A DNA stretch of 22,080 nt from JBKPFU01 sp046728975 (GTDB lineage Bacteria; Actinomycetota; Thermoleophilia; Gaiellales; Gaiellaceae), in contig JBKPFU010000042.1 of assembly GCA_046728975.1 (NCBI GenBank), forward strand, positions 1-22,080, read 5' to 3'. The position numbers and the translations under genes were made by a program. Shown piece after piece: positions 13,213 to 20,508 of the stretch. The first letter of the stretch is position 1; every line of letters begins with the position of its first letter. The notes under the pieces are model-generated. The model saw only the letters and a program-made list of their open reading frames with translations, made no database searches and was not told the origin of the DNA.

Positions 13213-13686
13213 ATGGACACGGTAGCGTCGCCCTCGATGAGCCCGGCGGCAATCGAGCAAGCGACTGAGCGGCTGCGGGCGCTGGCCGAGGGCAGGCCGG
13301 AGCCCGCCCGCGTGGAGGCCACGCTCGAGCGCGCTCGCACGGAGCTCGAAGCGCTCGCGCAGACGGCGGCCGAGCTCGAGGCGACGCTCCCGGTGAAGAT
13401 CGAAGGCGCCGTCGAGGATGGTCTGCGCCAGCAGGTCCTGCCCGTGGCGCGGCACCTCGCCGAGATCCACGGGCTGATGAACCAGTCGATCCGGCGGCTG
13501 GAGCGGCTCGAGGGAGATCTCGCTGCCGAGCGGCACGCGCGCGTCGACGATCTCGCGCTCCTGATCGATCTGATCACCTCCGGTTGGAAGTCGGTCGACC
13601 AGCGGCTCGCGCGCTTCGAGGAGAACCTTGGGCGCGGCGAGGGCGCGATCGTCTACCGAATCGAAGAGCGCCGGACGGGATCCTGA
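13213..13686 (+). CDS. Coiled-coil protein of unknown function
   Basis: The protein has 157 residues from ATG 13213; ATG 13237, eight codons later (MSPAAIEQATERLRAL), is an equally good start, and neither has a clear ribosome binding site. It is rich in Ala, Glu, Leu and Arg and predicted almost wholly alpha-helical, with heptad-like segments ARVEATLERARTELEALAQ (about 32-50), HLAEIHGLMNQSIRRLERLE and DQRLARFEENLG. No signal peptide, membrane helix or catalytic motif is present. It is transcribed divergently from queA across a palindrome and runs into the convergent membrane-protein gene with a 34-bp tail-to-tail overlap. I do not recognise the family. A structural or scaffolding role is possible but not shown. 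Confidence 0.7.
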   Translation: MDTVASPSMSPAAIEQATERLRALAEGRPEPARVEATLERARTELEALAQTAAELEATLPVKIEGAVEDGLRQQVLPVARHLAEIHGLMNQSIRRLERLEGDLAAERHARVDDLALLIDLITSGWKSVDQRLARFEENLGRGEGAIVYRIEERRTGS

Positions 13687-14561
13687 CGACGGCTTAGGCG
13701 GTCCTCGACCGCGAGGCCGATCAGCCCGACGGCGACCGCGAACCAGAGCGTCGCGAGCCGGATGAGGACGGTCGCGGCCGCGGCGCCGGCCTTCGGGACG
13801 TCGAGCGCGCGGAAGAGTGCTGTCATGCTCGTCTCCGCGACGCCGAGCCCGCCCGGCAGGAATGAGAGCGCACCCGCAAGGCTGCCGAGCGAGAACACGG
13901 CAACGGTCTCTCCGAGCGAAACGTCGAGATCGAGCCCGCGGACGCAGACGTAGGCGGCGAGGCACTCGAAGAACCAGGACACGGCCGACAGCAGCGTCAT
14001 CGCCGTCAGCAAGCGCCAGCCCAGGAGCTCGACAGCGGCGGAGCGGGCCTCCCCGACGAGCGCCCACCGGTCGAGCAGCGGCGTCCGGATCGCCAGCGCG
14101 ATCGCGACCGCGCCGGCCGTGGCGGCCACGAGGAGCGGCCAGCTCTCGAGCGCACCCGCGCCGCCGACCACGGCGAGCACGACGACGCCGGTCGCGTCGG
14201 AAACCCGTTCGGCTAGCACGACGGGGGCCGAGCGCCGCACCGGAACGTCGAACGAGCGCCGCAGGAGGCCGGACTTCAAGACCTCGCCGAGCTTGGCGGG
14301 CGAGATCGTCATCGAGAGCCCGGCAACGAAGATCGAGACGCTTCGACCAACCGGCAGCTCGATCCTCAGTCGCCGTAGGTAGAGCTCCCAGCGACCGAAG
14401 CGGACGGCGTAGTTCACCGCGGTCAGCGCGAGCGCCACCGGAAACAACTCCCAGCGGAAGGAGCCGAGCTCGTCCCAGAGCTTCCCGAAGTCCGCATAGA
14501 CGCCGAGGCCAAGCGCGACCGCCGCGGCCAGGGCCGCCGCGAGAAGAAGGCCGCGCTTCAG
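13653..14561 (-). CDS. Flippase-like / lysylphosphatidylglycerol-synthase-type TM protein
   Basis: This multi-pass membrane protein of about 302 residues has the N-terminal KRGLLLAAALAAAVALGLGV helix, VALALTAVNYAVRFGRWELY, a conserved SMTISPAKLGEVLKSGLLRR block and GALSFLPGGLGVAETSM near the C-terminus. These are the signatures of the UPF0104/AglD2/LPG_synthase_TM family, several members of which are thought to move polyprenyl-linked sugars or phospholipids across the membrane. No ATG, GTG or TTG lies where the first helix requires the start. The only candidate is CTG 14561-14559, overlapping the upstream TGA as CTGA. An internal GTG near residue 37 would delete the first helix. The gene follows the UbiA-type transferase directly, which fits handling of a polyprenyl-phosphate sugar product. 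The start is inference. Confidence 0.85.
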   Translation of the reverse strand: MKRGLLLAAALAAAVALGLGVYADFGKLWDELGSFRWELFPVALALTAVNYAVRFGRWELYLRRLRIELPVGRSVSIFVAGLSMTISPAKLGEVLKSGLLRRSFDVPVRRSAPVVLAERVSDATGVVVLAVVGGAGALESWPLLVAATAGAVAIALAIRTPLLDRWALVGEARSAAVELLGWRLLTAMTLLSAVSWFFECLAAYVCVRGLDLDVSLGETVAVFSLGSLAGALSFLPGGLGVAETSMTALFRALDVPKAGAAAATVLIRLATLWFAVAVGLIGLAVEDRLSRRQDPVRRSSIR

Positions 14562-15469
14562 GTGAGGACGAGGATCGTCGCCGCGGTGACGATCCAGCCT
14601 GCGACGGCGAGCAGGATGGGTACGTCCTTGAGCAGCACCTGCTCGGGCTCCTCGCCGAGATCGCGGCGGTGAATCAGGAGCAGGTAGCGGAAGATCCCGA
14701 ACAGAACGAAGGGAATCGTCGCCATCAGCGCCTTCGAGTCGCGCGCGGTGAACGTGTACAGCGAGTACGCGATCACGGTCGATGCGGCGACCACCGACAC
14801 CAGCTGATCGACGAGCTCGAGCGAGTATCCCTCGAGGACGGGCCGCCCCGGCGCTCGATCTGCGCCGACGAGCACGAGCTCGCCGCGCCGCTTCGCAAGG
14901 GCGAGGAAGAGTGCCAGCAGCGCCGTGCAATTGAGCAGCCACGGCGAGATGCGAACGTCGACCGCCTCTGCCCCGGCCGCGGCGCGCAGGACGAAGAGGC
15001 CGCTGATCGCCATGACGTCGATCAGGACTACATGCTTGAGGCCGAGGGAGTACGCAGCCTGCAGGACACCGTATGCGGCGAGGAACAGGACGGACCACGG
15101 GCCGAGCGGAATCACGAGCGCGAGCGCGATCGCGCTGAGAACGCCGGCGAGGACGAGGGCGCGCGTCGGCGACAGCTCGCCGCGCGCGATCGGACGGTCG
15201 CGCTTGACCGGGTGCCGCCGGTCTTCCTCGATGTCGCGCACGTCGTTGACGAGGTACGCCGCGCTGGAGAGAGCGCAGTACGCGACGAACGCCGTCACCG
15301 CCTCCACCCAGCGGCCTGCGTCGCCCAGCTCCGCCGCGAAGACGATCCCGGCGAACAGCAGGAGGTTCTTCGTCCACTGCCGGGGTCGGAGCGCCGAGAA
15401 AGCTGCCTGGACGGCGCTGCGCCGGGACGGGAGTGCGACGACCTCGCTTCGTTCGGGCAGGGAGCTCAA
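14558..15469 (-). CDS. UbiA-family decaprenyl-phosphate phosphoribosyltransferase-like protein
   Basis: The protein has 303 residues and starts at TTG 15469, whose last two bases overlap the kinase stop codon (TTGA). It is a polytopic UbiA prenyltransferase with the acidic motif NDVRDIEEDRRHPVKRDRPI (75-94, where NDxxDxxxD binds Mg-diphosphate) and about eight membrane helices. The opening ALRPRQWTKNLLLFAG (26-41) and the RHP-KRDRPIA segment match decaprenyl-phosphate 5-phosphoribosyltransferase (mycobacterial Rv3806c/UbiA type). That enzyme joins phosphoribosyl diphosphate to polyprenyl phosphate, a first step to polyprenyl-phosphate arabinose. Thermoleophilia are not known for mycobacterial arabinogalactan, so the final product is open. 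It sits between a sensor kinase and a flippase-like protein in one operon, which suggests regulated cell-envelope glycan precursor synthesis. Confidence 0.85.
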   Translation of the reverse strand: MSSLPERSEVVALPSRRSAVQAAFSALRPRQWTKNLLLFAGIVFAAELGDAGRWVEAVTAFVAYCALSSAAYLVNDVRDIEEDRRHPVKRDRPIARGELSPTRALVLAGVLSAIALALVIPLGPWSVLFLAAYGVLQAAYSLGLKHVVLIDVMAISGLFVLRAAAGAEAVDVRISPWLLNCTALLALFLALAKRRGELVLVGADRAPGRPVLEGYSLELVDQLVSVVAASTVIAYSLYTFTARDSKALMATIPFVLFGIFRYLLLIHRRDLGEEPEQVLLKDVPILLAVAGWIVTAATILVLT

Positions 15470-16902
15470 AGCCGTCCGTCCGATATTCCAGCCTGTCGAC
15501 CGGTGATTGCAGACGGCTCCGTCGGCAGTACCAGCTCGAAGCGGCTTCCCCTGCCCGGGGCGCTTTCGAGCTCGATCCTGCCGCCGAGCGCCAGCGCGAG
15601 CTCGCTCGCAATCGCCAGACCGAGGCCGGTGCCGCCGCCGTCCCGGGACCAGAACGGCCGGAAGATCCGGTCGCGTTCCTGCGGCCCGATGCCGGGTCCC
15701 GAATCGTCGACTGCCACGCGGATCGTTCCGTCGACCTGCATGAGCTCGAGCTCGACCTTGCCACCGTCCGGCGTCCAGCGGAAGGCGTTCGTGAGCAAGT
15801 TCGAGATCACCTGGAGAACCCGGTCGCCGTCGGAGACGATCACCGGCTTCGCCGTCACGTTTCGCCGGTAGTCGATCTCGCGGCGCCGCGCTTCGCCTGA
15901 GAACGTCGAATACGCCCGGTCGATCAGCCGCTCCATGTCGACCTCCTCGCGAACGAGCGTGAAGCGGTGCGCGTCCAGCTTGGCGAGATCGAGGACGTCT
16001 CCGACGAGCCGCTCCAGGCGCTCGGTTTCGGCGGCGATCACGTCGAGCGACTCGGCGCGTGCTTCCTCGTCCTCGACCACCCCCTCGCGCAGCGCCTCCA
16101 CATGCCCGCGGATTGCCGTCAGCGGCGTGCGCAGCTCGTGCGAGACCGTCATCAGGAAGTTCCGCTCGAGCTCGTCGGCATCGCGCAGCCGCGTCGTCAT
16201 CTGCCGGAACCGATCGGCGAGGTCCCCGATCTCGCCGCCGCCCGGAACGTCCGGAACCTCGACGTCGTAGTGGCCGCGGGCGACCTGGTCGGTCGCGCGC
16301 GAGAGCGCCAGCACCGGACGCGTGATCCGGCGCGAGAGATACCACGCGAGGGCGCCGGCGATTGCGAGACCGCCGAGGAAGGCGAGTGCCAGCCGCTCGA
16401 TCAGCTGGAGCCAGCGTTGGCGGAGCTCGTTCTTCGGCTTGGCGACGACGAGCGCACCCAGGACGGAGTCCCCCAGAGTCAGCGGCCGCGCTATGGCCAG
16501 GAACACACGGTTTTCCTTGGGCGGCGTGAACTCGAGCTCGAGCCCCTCGCTCTCGCTGAGCTTGTCGAAGTCGACCGTGCTCGGCGGAAGCTGGCGAAGG
16601 CCCGCGTTCTGGCCGGGGAACGGATCGATGCCGGGCGCAACGGGGACGTAGTACAGCCGATCACCCGTCGCCTTCTCCAGGCGCGCCGGAACGAAGAAGC
16701 GGGCGCGGCCCTCGACCTCCTTGCCCGCCTCCTGCGCGTACAGCTGTGCCAGGCCGTCGGCCTCGCGCCTGAGCTCGGTCAACGACTGGTCGCGCGCGTA
16801 GTTCTGAAACAACCGCACCGCGATCGCTGTGGCTATGAGCCCCGCGACCACCACCCCGACGAGGAAGAACGCCGTCAGTCGGAAGCGCAGCGACCGAAAC
16901 AT
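15466..16902 (-). CDS. Membrane sensor histidine kinase (HAMP-HisKA-HATPase)
   Basis: The 478-residue protein starts at ATG 16902, ten bases after the response-regulator gene. TM1 lies at about 8-30 and TM2 at about 168-190, enclosing an extracytoplasmic sensor region of roughly 135 residues without a recognised domain. A HAMP linker follows (about 188-240, starting SRRITRPVLAL), then the dimerisation domain with the phospho-acceptor His255 in SHELRTPL, and the ATP-binding domain with N-box Asn372, DDSGPGIG (399-406) and GGTGLGLA (423-430). All catalytic residues are present. It should phosphorylate the response regulator encoded just upstream. The next gene, a polyprenyl transferase, starts inside its stop codon, so kinase and enzyme are translationally coupled. 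The signal sensed is unknown. Confidence 0.93.
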   Translation of the reverse strand: MFRSLRFRLTAFFLVGVVVAGLIATAIAVRLFQNYARDQSLTELRREADGLAQLYAQEAGKEVEGRARFFVPARLEKATGDRLYYVPVAPGIDPFPGQNAGLRQLPPSTVDFDKLSESEGLELEFTPPKENRVFLAIARPLTLGDSVLGALVVAKPKNELRQRWLQLIERLALAFLGGLAIAGALAWYLSRRITRPVLALSRATDQVARGHYDVEVPDVPGGGEIGDLADRFRQMTTRLRDADELERNFLMTVSHELRTPLTAIRGHVEALREGVVEDEEARAESLDVIAAETERLERLVGDVLDLAKLDAHRFTLVREEVDMERLIDRAYSTFSGEARRREIDYRRNVTAKPVIVSDGDRVLQVISNLLTNAFRWTPDGGKVELELMQVDGTIRVAVDDSGPGIGPQERDRIFRPFWSRDGGGTGLGLAIASELALALGGRIELESAPGRGSRFELVLPTEPSAITGRQAGISDGRL

Positions 16903-16912
16903 GTTGGAGAAG

Positions 16913-17617
16913 CTAGGCGTTCACGGCGTCGCGCGACGGCGCGACCTTGTAGCCGACCCCCCAGACGGTGACGATGGGCGACGCCTCTCCGAGCTTTCGC
17001 CTGAGCTGACGGACGTGCACGTCCACCGTCCGCGTGTCGCCGGCGAACGTGTAGCCCCAGACCCGCTCGAGCAGCTGGTCGCGCGTGAGCACGAGGCCGC
17101 GGTGGTCGAGGAGCTCCCAGAGCAGGTCGAACTCCTTCGGCGCCAGCTGGACCTCCTGATCGCCGACCTTCACTTCCCTGCGCCCGGCGTCGATCGTCAG
17201 GTCCCCATGTTGGATCTGCTTCGTCTCGGGCTCGCGTCGCTCAGGTGCGGCGCGCCGCAGGATCGACTTGACGCGGGCGATCAGCTCCCGGGGGTTGAAC
17301 GGCTTCGTCAGGTAGTCGTCGGCGCCGACCTCTAGGCCGATGATCTTGTCGACGTCCTCGTCGCGCGCGGTCAGCATCAGGATCGGGACGTCGTGCTTCT
17401 CGCGGATCCGGCGACACACGTCGATGCCGTCGATGTCCGGGAGCATGAGGTCGAGGACGATCAGCGCGGGCTGCGACCGCTTGACCTCGTCCAGTGCGGC
17501 CTGCCCGCTGCCGACGGCGCGAACTCCGTAACCGGCGTTCTTCAGGTAGAGGGCGACGAACGAGGCGATCGAACTCTCGTCCTCGACCACCAGCACCGTT
17601 TGTGCCTGGGTCGCCAT
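16913..17617 (-). CDS. OmpR/PhoB-family response regulator
   Basis: The protein has 234 residues and starts at ATG 17617. The receiver domain (about 7-120) has Glu12-Asp13, phospho-acceptor Asp56 in VLDLMLPD, Thr83 and Lys105 (TKPF). The C-terminal winged-helix domain ends with VWGYTF, RTVDVHVRQLRRKLGE and WGVGYKV, the classic OmpR/PhoB DNA-recognition pattern. It controls transcription as a phosphorylated dimer. It lies 25 bases after a secreted-protein gene and 10 bases before the cognate kinase gene, so a single transcript is likely. Direct repeats upstream of the operon were not identified, so the target sites are unknown. Confidence 0.94.
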   Translation of the reverse strand: MATQAQTVLVVEDESSIASFVALYLKNAGYGVRAVGSGQAALDEVKRSQPALIVLDLMLPDIDGIDVCRRIREKHDVPILMLTARDEDVDKIIGLEVGADDYLTKPFNPRELIARVKSILRRAAPERREPETKQIQHGDLTIDAGRREVKVGDQEVQLAPKEFDLLWELLDHRGLVLTRDQLLERVWGYTFAGDTRTVDVHVRQLRRKLGEASPIVTVWGVGYKVAPSRDAVNA

Positions 17618-17642
17618 GTGCTCAGGATGCCAGAGGCTCCCG

Positions 17643-18143
17643 TCAGCTCCCGTCCAGAGACGGAGCTAGTGAAAAGGTGTCCGCCTTGTCCGGAAGCGAC
17701 TTGTACGGCTCGCCGTTGAAGGAGTAGACGCCGTCCCGGATACCGAGGTCGGCGTTTCCGGAGCCGTCGAGCAGAACATTCCCCCGGCCGACGGCGGAAA
17801 GGAAGAGTCCCGGACCAACGATCTTCAGCCGGTACCCCTGACCAATCACTCGGAAGCGAATGCCGGTGCCGCTGCAAACGGTGGTGTTCTCGTCGATGTC
17901 TCTCGTCGTCTCGCAGCCCCAGAAGTCGATGCGCGTGTTGTCGGTTTCCACCCAGTCGTCGACCTTGATCGACCCTTTACCGAGCCGGCCGATCACGACG
18001 CCGTGCCGCAGGCCGAGCTGGACCAGCCCCCTGCCGTACCGCACGGAGAGCGTGCCGTCGTCGCTGGCGGCGTCGCCGGCGAAGGCGACCGCAGGCACGG
18101 CCAGGCCAAGCGTGACGCAGACAATGATGAGCGCGCGCCTCAT
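17643..18143 (-). CDS. Secreted protein of unknown function, first gene of the two-component operon
   Basis: The protein has 166 residues and starts at ATG 18143. Residues 1-22 are a signal peptide (MRRALIIVCVTLGLAVPAVA, then FAGDA). The mature part is rich in Gly, Val and short strand-like repeats (GRGLVQLGLRHGVVIGRLGK, 37-56; GSGNADLGIRDGVYSFNGEP later), suggesting a beta-sandwich or beta-helix. Cys77 and Cys90 could form a disulfide. I recognise no named domain. No good ribosome binding site precedes the ATG; a -10-like box 45 bases upstream fits a short leader. Because it precedes the response regulator by 25 bases, it may be an exported partner or ligand-sensing helper of the kinase, but this is only inferred from position. 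Confidence 0.72.
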   Translation of the reverse strand: MRRALIIVCVTLGLAVPAVAFAGDAASDDGTLSVRYGRGLVQLGLRHGVVIGRLGKGSIKVDDWVETDNTRIDFWGCETTRDIDENTTVCSGTGIRFRVIGQGYRLKIVGPGLFLSAVGRGNVLLDGSGNADLGIRDGVYSFNGEPYKSLPDKADTFSLAPSLDGS

Positions 18144-18187
18144 CGGAAACGAAGTATCGGGACCGCAGTTGTGTCGCGAATGAGCGG

Positions 18188-18215
18188 ATTGTAAGGGATA
18201 CGTAAGTATCGATAC
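18188..18215 (-). promoter_or_regulatory. Possible promoter and palindromic operator of the two-component operon
   Basis: On the minus strand TACAAT (18193-18188, five of six -10 consensus bases) lies about 45 bases before ATG 18143. The perfect palindrome GTATCGATAC (18206-18215) overlaps the spacer to -35 region. No good -35 hexamer is present, which is common for activator-dependent promoters. This reading is inference from spacing. Confidence 0.4.
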
Positions 18216-18232
18216 CTACTGCGCTTCTCCGG

Positions 18233-19240
18233 CTACGAGCCGCCGACGCGGCGCAGAAACGCGTCCTCCGCCTCGTAGTCGAAGTCGTCCTTCATGATGT
18301 CCGCCGAGCGCGGCAGCACCTCGCGCCAGTCGCGGTCCTTGGTCGCATCGACGAGCCAAGCCACCGTCTCCGGCACGGCCTTCGCGTAGTGCGTGATCGG
18401 GCGGTACCCGAGCTCGAACTCCGCCTCCGTCATGTCCATCACGAACGGATGCGGAACCGACCACGGTGTCTCGCCGACGCCAGGCGTGCCTTCGACGAGA
18501 ACCTCGACCCACTCGTAGTCGAGGACGACCGCGATCGTCCGCGCGATCTCCAGGACGTTGGGCGGGTCCGGATCGGCCGCATTCAAGACTCGGCGGCCGG
18601 GCCGCTCCGCGGCGAGCCAGATCAGCTCGGCAAGCGTGTGCACCGACACCGGGTTGAAGCGGCTCTTGCCGCGGTCGGCCAGGACGACGACCGGTCGCTT
18701 GTCGAGCGCCCGCTTGACGAAGTACCACTCGCGCGAGAAGACCGTCCGAGGGCCATAGATGGTTCCGGCGCGGAGGATCGTGGCCGGCAGATCACTCTGG
18801 CCGAGCAGCCTGCGCTCGATCTCGGCCTTCTTCGTCGCGTAGGTCTCGGGTGCCCCGCTCGCGGTCGGCTGCCGTTCCCTCACCGGCACCGGCAGTCGCG
18901 GCAGCTCTGGCGGCTCGAAGCCGCGACCCTCGGTGTCCACGTAGACGGCGCCGCTCGAGAGCACGACGGTCGAGCGGACGAGATCCCGAAGCGAAAGCAG
19001 TTGATCCGCGTGCTCCGGCTCGAAGGCGACGAAGTCGACGAGCACGTCGAACCCATCCGCGAGCGCAGCACGGAGCGAGTCGCCGTCCGTGCGGTCGACC
19101 TTGACGTGCCGCACGCCCTGCGGGAGCTCCTGCTCGCCGCGGCTGCCGACGACGACCTCCCAGCCGCGCTCGAGCAGCCGGGGCGCCAGGGCGTGACCGG
19201 TCTGGCCGGTGCCGCCGAGCAGAAATGCCTTCCGAGCCAT
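18233..19240 (-). CDS. NAD-dependent epimerase/dehydratase (extended SDR family)
   Basis: The 335-residue protein starts at ATG 19240. An N-terminal Rossmann fold carries FLLGGTGQTG (6-15, the GxxGxxG nucleotide motif), a strand ending VDFVAFEP, VVLSSGAVY (92-100) and the catalytic pair Tyr134 and Lys138 in ETYATKKAE. A substrate domain follows (ILRAGTIYGPR, FNPVSVHTLAELIWLA). This makes it an extended short-chain dehydrogenase/reductase of the NAD-epimerase group, acting on a nucleotide sugar or similar. The final part (RDWREVLPRSADIMKDDFDY) is not diagnostic and the substrate cannot be named. It is divergent from a small DNA-binding gene with a palindrome just outside its start, so that regulator may control it. 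Confidence 0.85.
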   Translation of the reverse strand: MARKAFLLGGTGQTGHALAPRLLERGWEVVVGSRGEQELPQGVRHVKVDRTDGDSLRAALADGFDVLVDFVAFEPEHADQLLSLRDLVRSTVVLSSGAVYVDTEGRGFEPPELPRLPVPVRERQPTASGAPETYATKKAEIERRLLGQSDLPATILRAGTIYGPRTVFSREWYFVKRALDKRPVVVLADRGKSRFNPVSVHTLAELIWLAAERPGRRVLNAADPDPPNVLEIARTIAVVLDYEWVEVLVEGTPGVGETPWSVPHPFVMDMTEAEFELGYRPITHYAKAVPETVAWLVDATKDRDWREVLPRSADIMKDDFDYEAEDAFLRRVGGS

Positions 19241-19250
19241 CGCTCCCGAC

Positions 19251-19275
19251 GATATCATCGAGATATCTCGATATC
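19251..19275. promoter_or_regulatory. Palindromic operator between the epimerase and regulator genes
   Basis: A perfect 16-bp palindrome ATCGAGATATCTCGAT (19257-19272) is part of a cluster of three GATATC words at 19251, 19262 and 19270. It lies 10 bases from the epimerase ATG (19240) and covers the presumed start of the divergent DNA-binding gene. This AT-rich symmetric island in GC-rich DNA is a likely binding site, perhaps for autoregulation by the adjacent ribbon-helix-helix protein. Confidence 0.65.
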
Positions 19276-19633
19276 TCCGGACACTTACGCCCTGTTCGTT
19301 CGCCTGCCTCGCACGGCGGCGGAGAAGCTCGACCGAGCCGCGTTCGAGCTGAAGATGCCGAAGCGCGAGCTCGTGACCGAGCTCGTCGAGCGGCACCTCG
19401 GCGGCGACGTCGTCGTCGGCCGAGCGGTTCCCTCGCGTCAGCCGGACGTGCTGACGGCGGAGCAGCTCGCCGAGCTGCTGCAGGTCGACGCCAAGACGGT
19501 TCGCACGCTCGCCGCCCAGGGCGAGCTGCCGGGCCGCAGGCTCGGCCGCCACTGGCGCTTCTCGCGGGACGCCGTGCTCGAGTGGCTCGCCAGCCCCGAA
19601 CGTAAAGGCGGTCAGGCGGGCTTCAGTAGTTGA
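19271..19633 (+). CDS. Ribbon-helix-helix plus excisionase-type HTH DNA-binding protein
   Basis: The frame encodes about 120 residues ending at TGA 19633. The first part, YALFVRLPRTAAEKLDRAAF followed by ELKMPKRELVTELVERHL, looks like a ribbon-helix-helix (Arc/MetJ-like) domain. The second, LTAEQLAELLQVDAKTVRTL and then GELPGRRLGRHWRFSRDAVLEWL, is a MerR/excisionase-type helix-turn-helix (HTH_17). Orthologues I remember begin a few residues before YALF. Here no ATG, GTG or TTG exists at that point: candidates are ATA 19271, CTG 19292, an implausible GTG at 19193 inside the epimerase gene, or ATG 19355, which would cut the first domain. The start given is therefore a guess. The palindrome at 19257-19272 overlaps it. 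It is probably a local transcription regulator. It overlaps the dehydrogenase gene tail-to-tail by 11 bases. Confidence 0.75.
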   Translation: MSPDTYALFVRLPRTAAEKLDRAAFELKMPKRELVTELVERHLGGDVVVGRAVPSRQPDVLTAEQLAELLQVDAKTVRTLAAQGELPGRRLGRHWRFSRDAVLEWLASPERKGGQAGFSS

Positions 19634-20471
19634 AGAAGCCTTGGCCGGTCTTGCGGCCGAGCAGGCCCTTCTTCTGCATCTGAACGAGCCGCTCCGGCGG
19701 CGCCATCCGCTCCTCGCCCAGCTTCGCGTGCAGCGCCTCCGAGGCATGGACGTGGATGTCGATGCCGATCAGGTCGACCAGCTCGCACGGCCCCATCGGC
19801 CAGCCGGCGCCGTTCTTCATCGCCTTGTCCGTGTCTTCGGGAGCGACTCCCGCTTCGTCCAGCACGCGCACGCAGTCGTTCAGGAGCGGGATCAGGATCC
19901 GGTTGACGATGAAACCGGGCGTGTCGTTGCATCTGACCGGCTGCTTGCCGGCGCGCTCCGCCCAGTCGTAGGCGGTCTGTACGGCCTCGTCGGAGCTCTT
20001 CGCGGCACGGACGATCTCGACGAGCGGTAGCACGGGCGCGGGGTTGAAGAAGTGCATCCCGACGACGCGCTCCGGGTGTTCGGTTGCTTCTGCGATCTCC
20101 GAGACGGAAAGCGCGGACGTATTTGTCGCGAGCACCGCTTCCGGTCGCGTCACGCGGCCGAGCTCGGCGAAGACTTTCTTCTTCAGGTCGAGCTCCTCGA
20201 GCACGGCCTCGATCACGAGGTCGCACTCGGCCAGGTCGACCAGGTCGGTCGTGAGGCTGAGGCGCTGGAGCGCCGCGTCCTTCTCCTCCTGCGTCATCCG
20301 CTCCTTCTCGACGGCACGGCTCAGGTAGTGGTCGATCGTCGAGCGGCCGCGCTCGGCCAGCTCCTCGTTGACCTCGCGCCCGAGGGTCTCGAAGCCTGCC
20401 TGCACGCTGACCTGCGCGATGCCGGCTCCCATCGTCCCGAGCCCGACGACCCCGACCCGCCGCACCTCCAC
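19623..20471 (-). CDS. 3-hydroxybutyryl-CoA / 3-hydroxyacyl-CoA dehydrogenase
   Basis: The protein has 282 residues from GTG 20471, with AGGA nine bases upstream; a second GTG at 20465 is possible. The Rossmann NAD domain has VGVVGLGTMGAGIAQ (6-20), and the catalytic residues are present as Ser119 (NTSA), His140 and Asn143 (GMHFFNP) and Asn190 (DTPGFIVNR). It ends with the C-terminal helical domain and the typical GRKTGQGFFNY. It oxidises 3-hydroxyacyl-CoA to 3-oxoacyl-CoA (or the reverse) with NAD(P). The short stand-alone form (no enoyl-CoA hydratase part) fits the 3-hydroxybutyryl-CoA dehydrogenase type. A thiolase is encoded at the head of the same gene row, so the two could act in sequence in beta-oxidation or butanoyl-CoA synthesis. 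It is the last gene of that operon. Confidence 0.93.
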   Translation of the reverse strand: MEVRRVGVVGLGTMGAGIAQVSVQAGFETLGREVNEELAERGRSTIDHYLSRAVEKERMTQEEKDAALQRLSLTTDLVDLAECDLVIEAVLEELDLKKKVFAELGRVTRPEAVLATNTSALSVSEIAEATEHPERVVGMHFFNPAPVLPLVEIVRAAKSSDEAVQTAYDWAERAGKQPVRCNDTPGFIVNRILIPLLNDCVRVLDEAGVAPEDTDKAMKNGAGWPMGPCELVDLIGIDIHVHASEALHAKLGEERMAPPERLVQMQKKGLLGRKTGQGFFNY

Positions 20472-20508
20472 GGCGCGCGATCCTAAGGCGCCGCTTGCCG
20501 TGCCGCAA

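Noticed and set aside
13817..15871. Very long open frame on the plus strand opposite the kinase, transferase and flippase genes
   Set aside because: It is rich in Arg, Pro, Ala and Ser with no domains, as expected from antisense frames in GC-rich DNA. The minus strand carries clear conserved genes over the same span.
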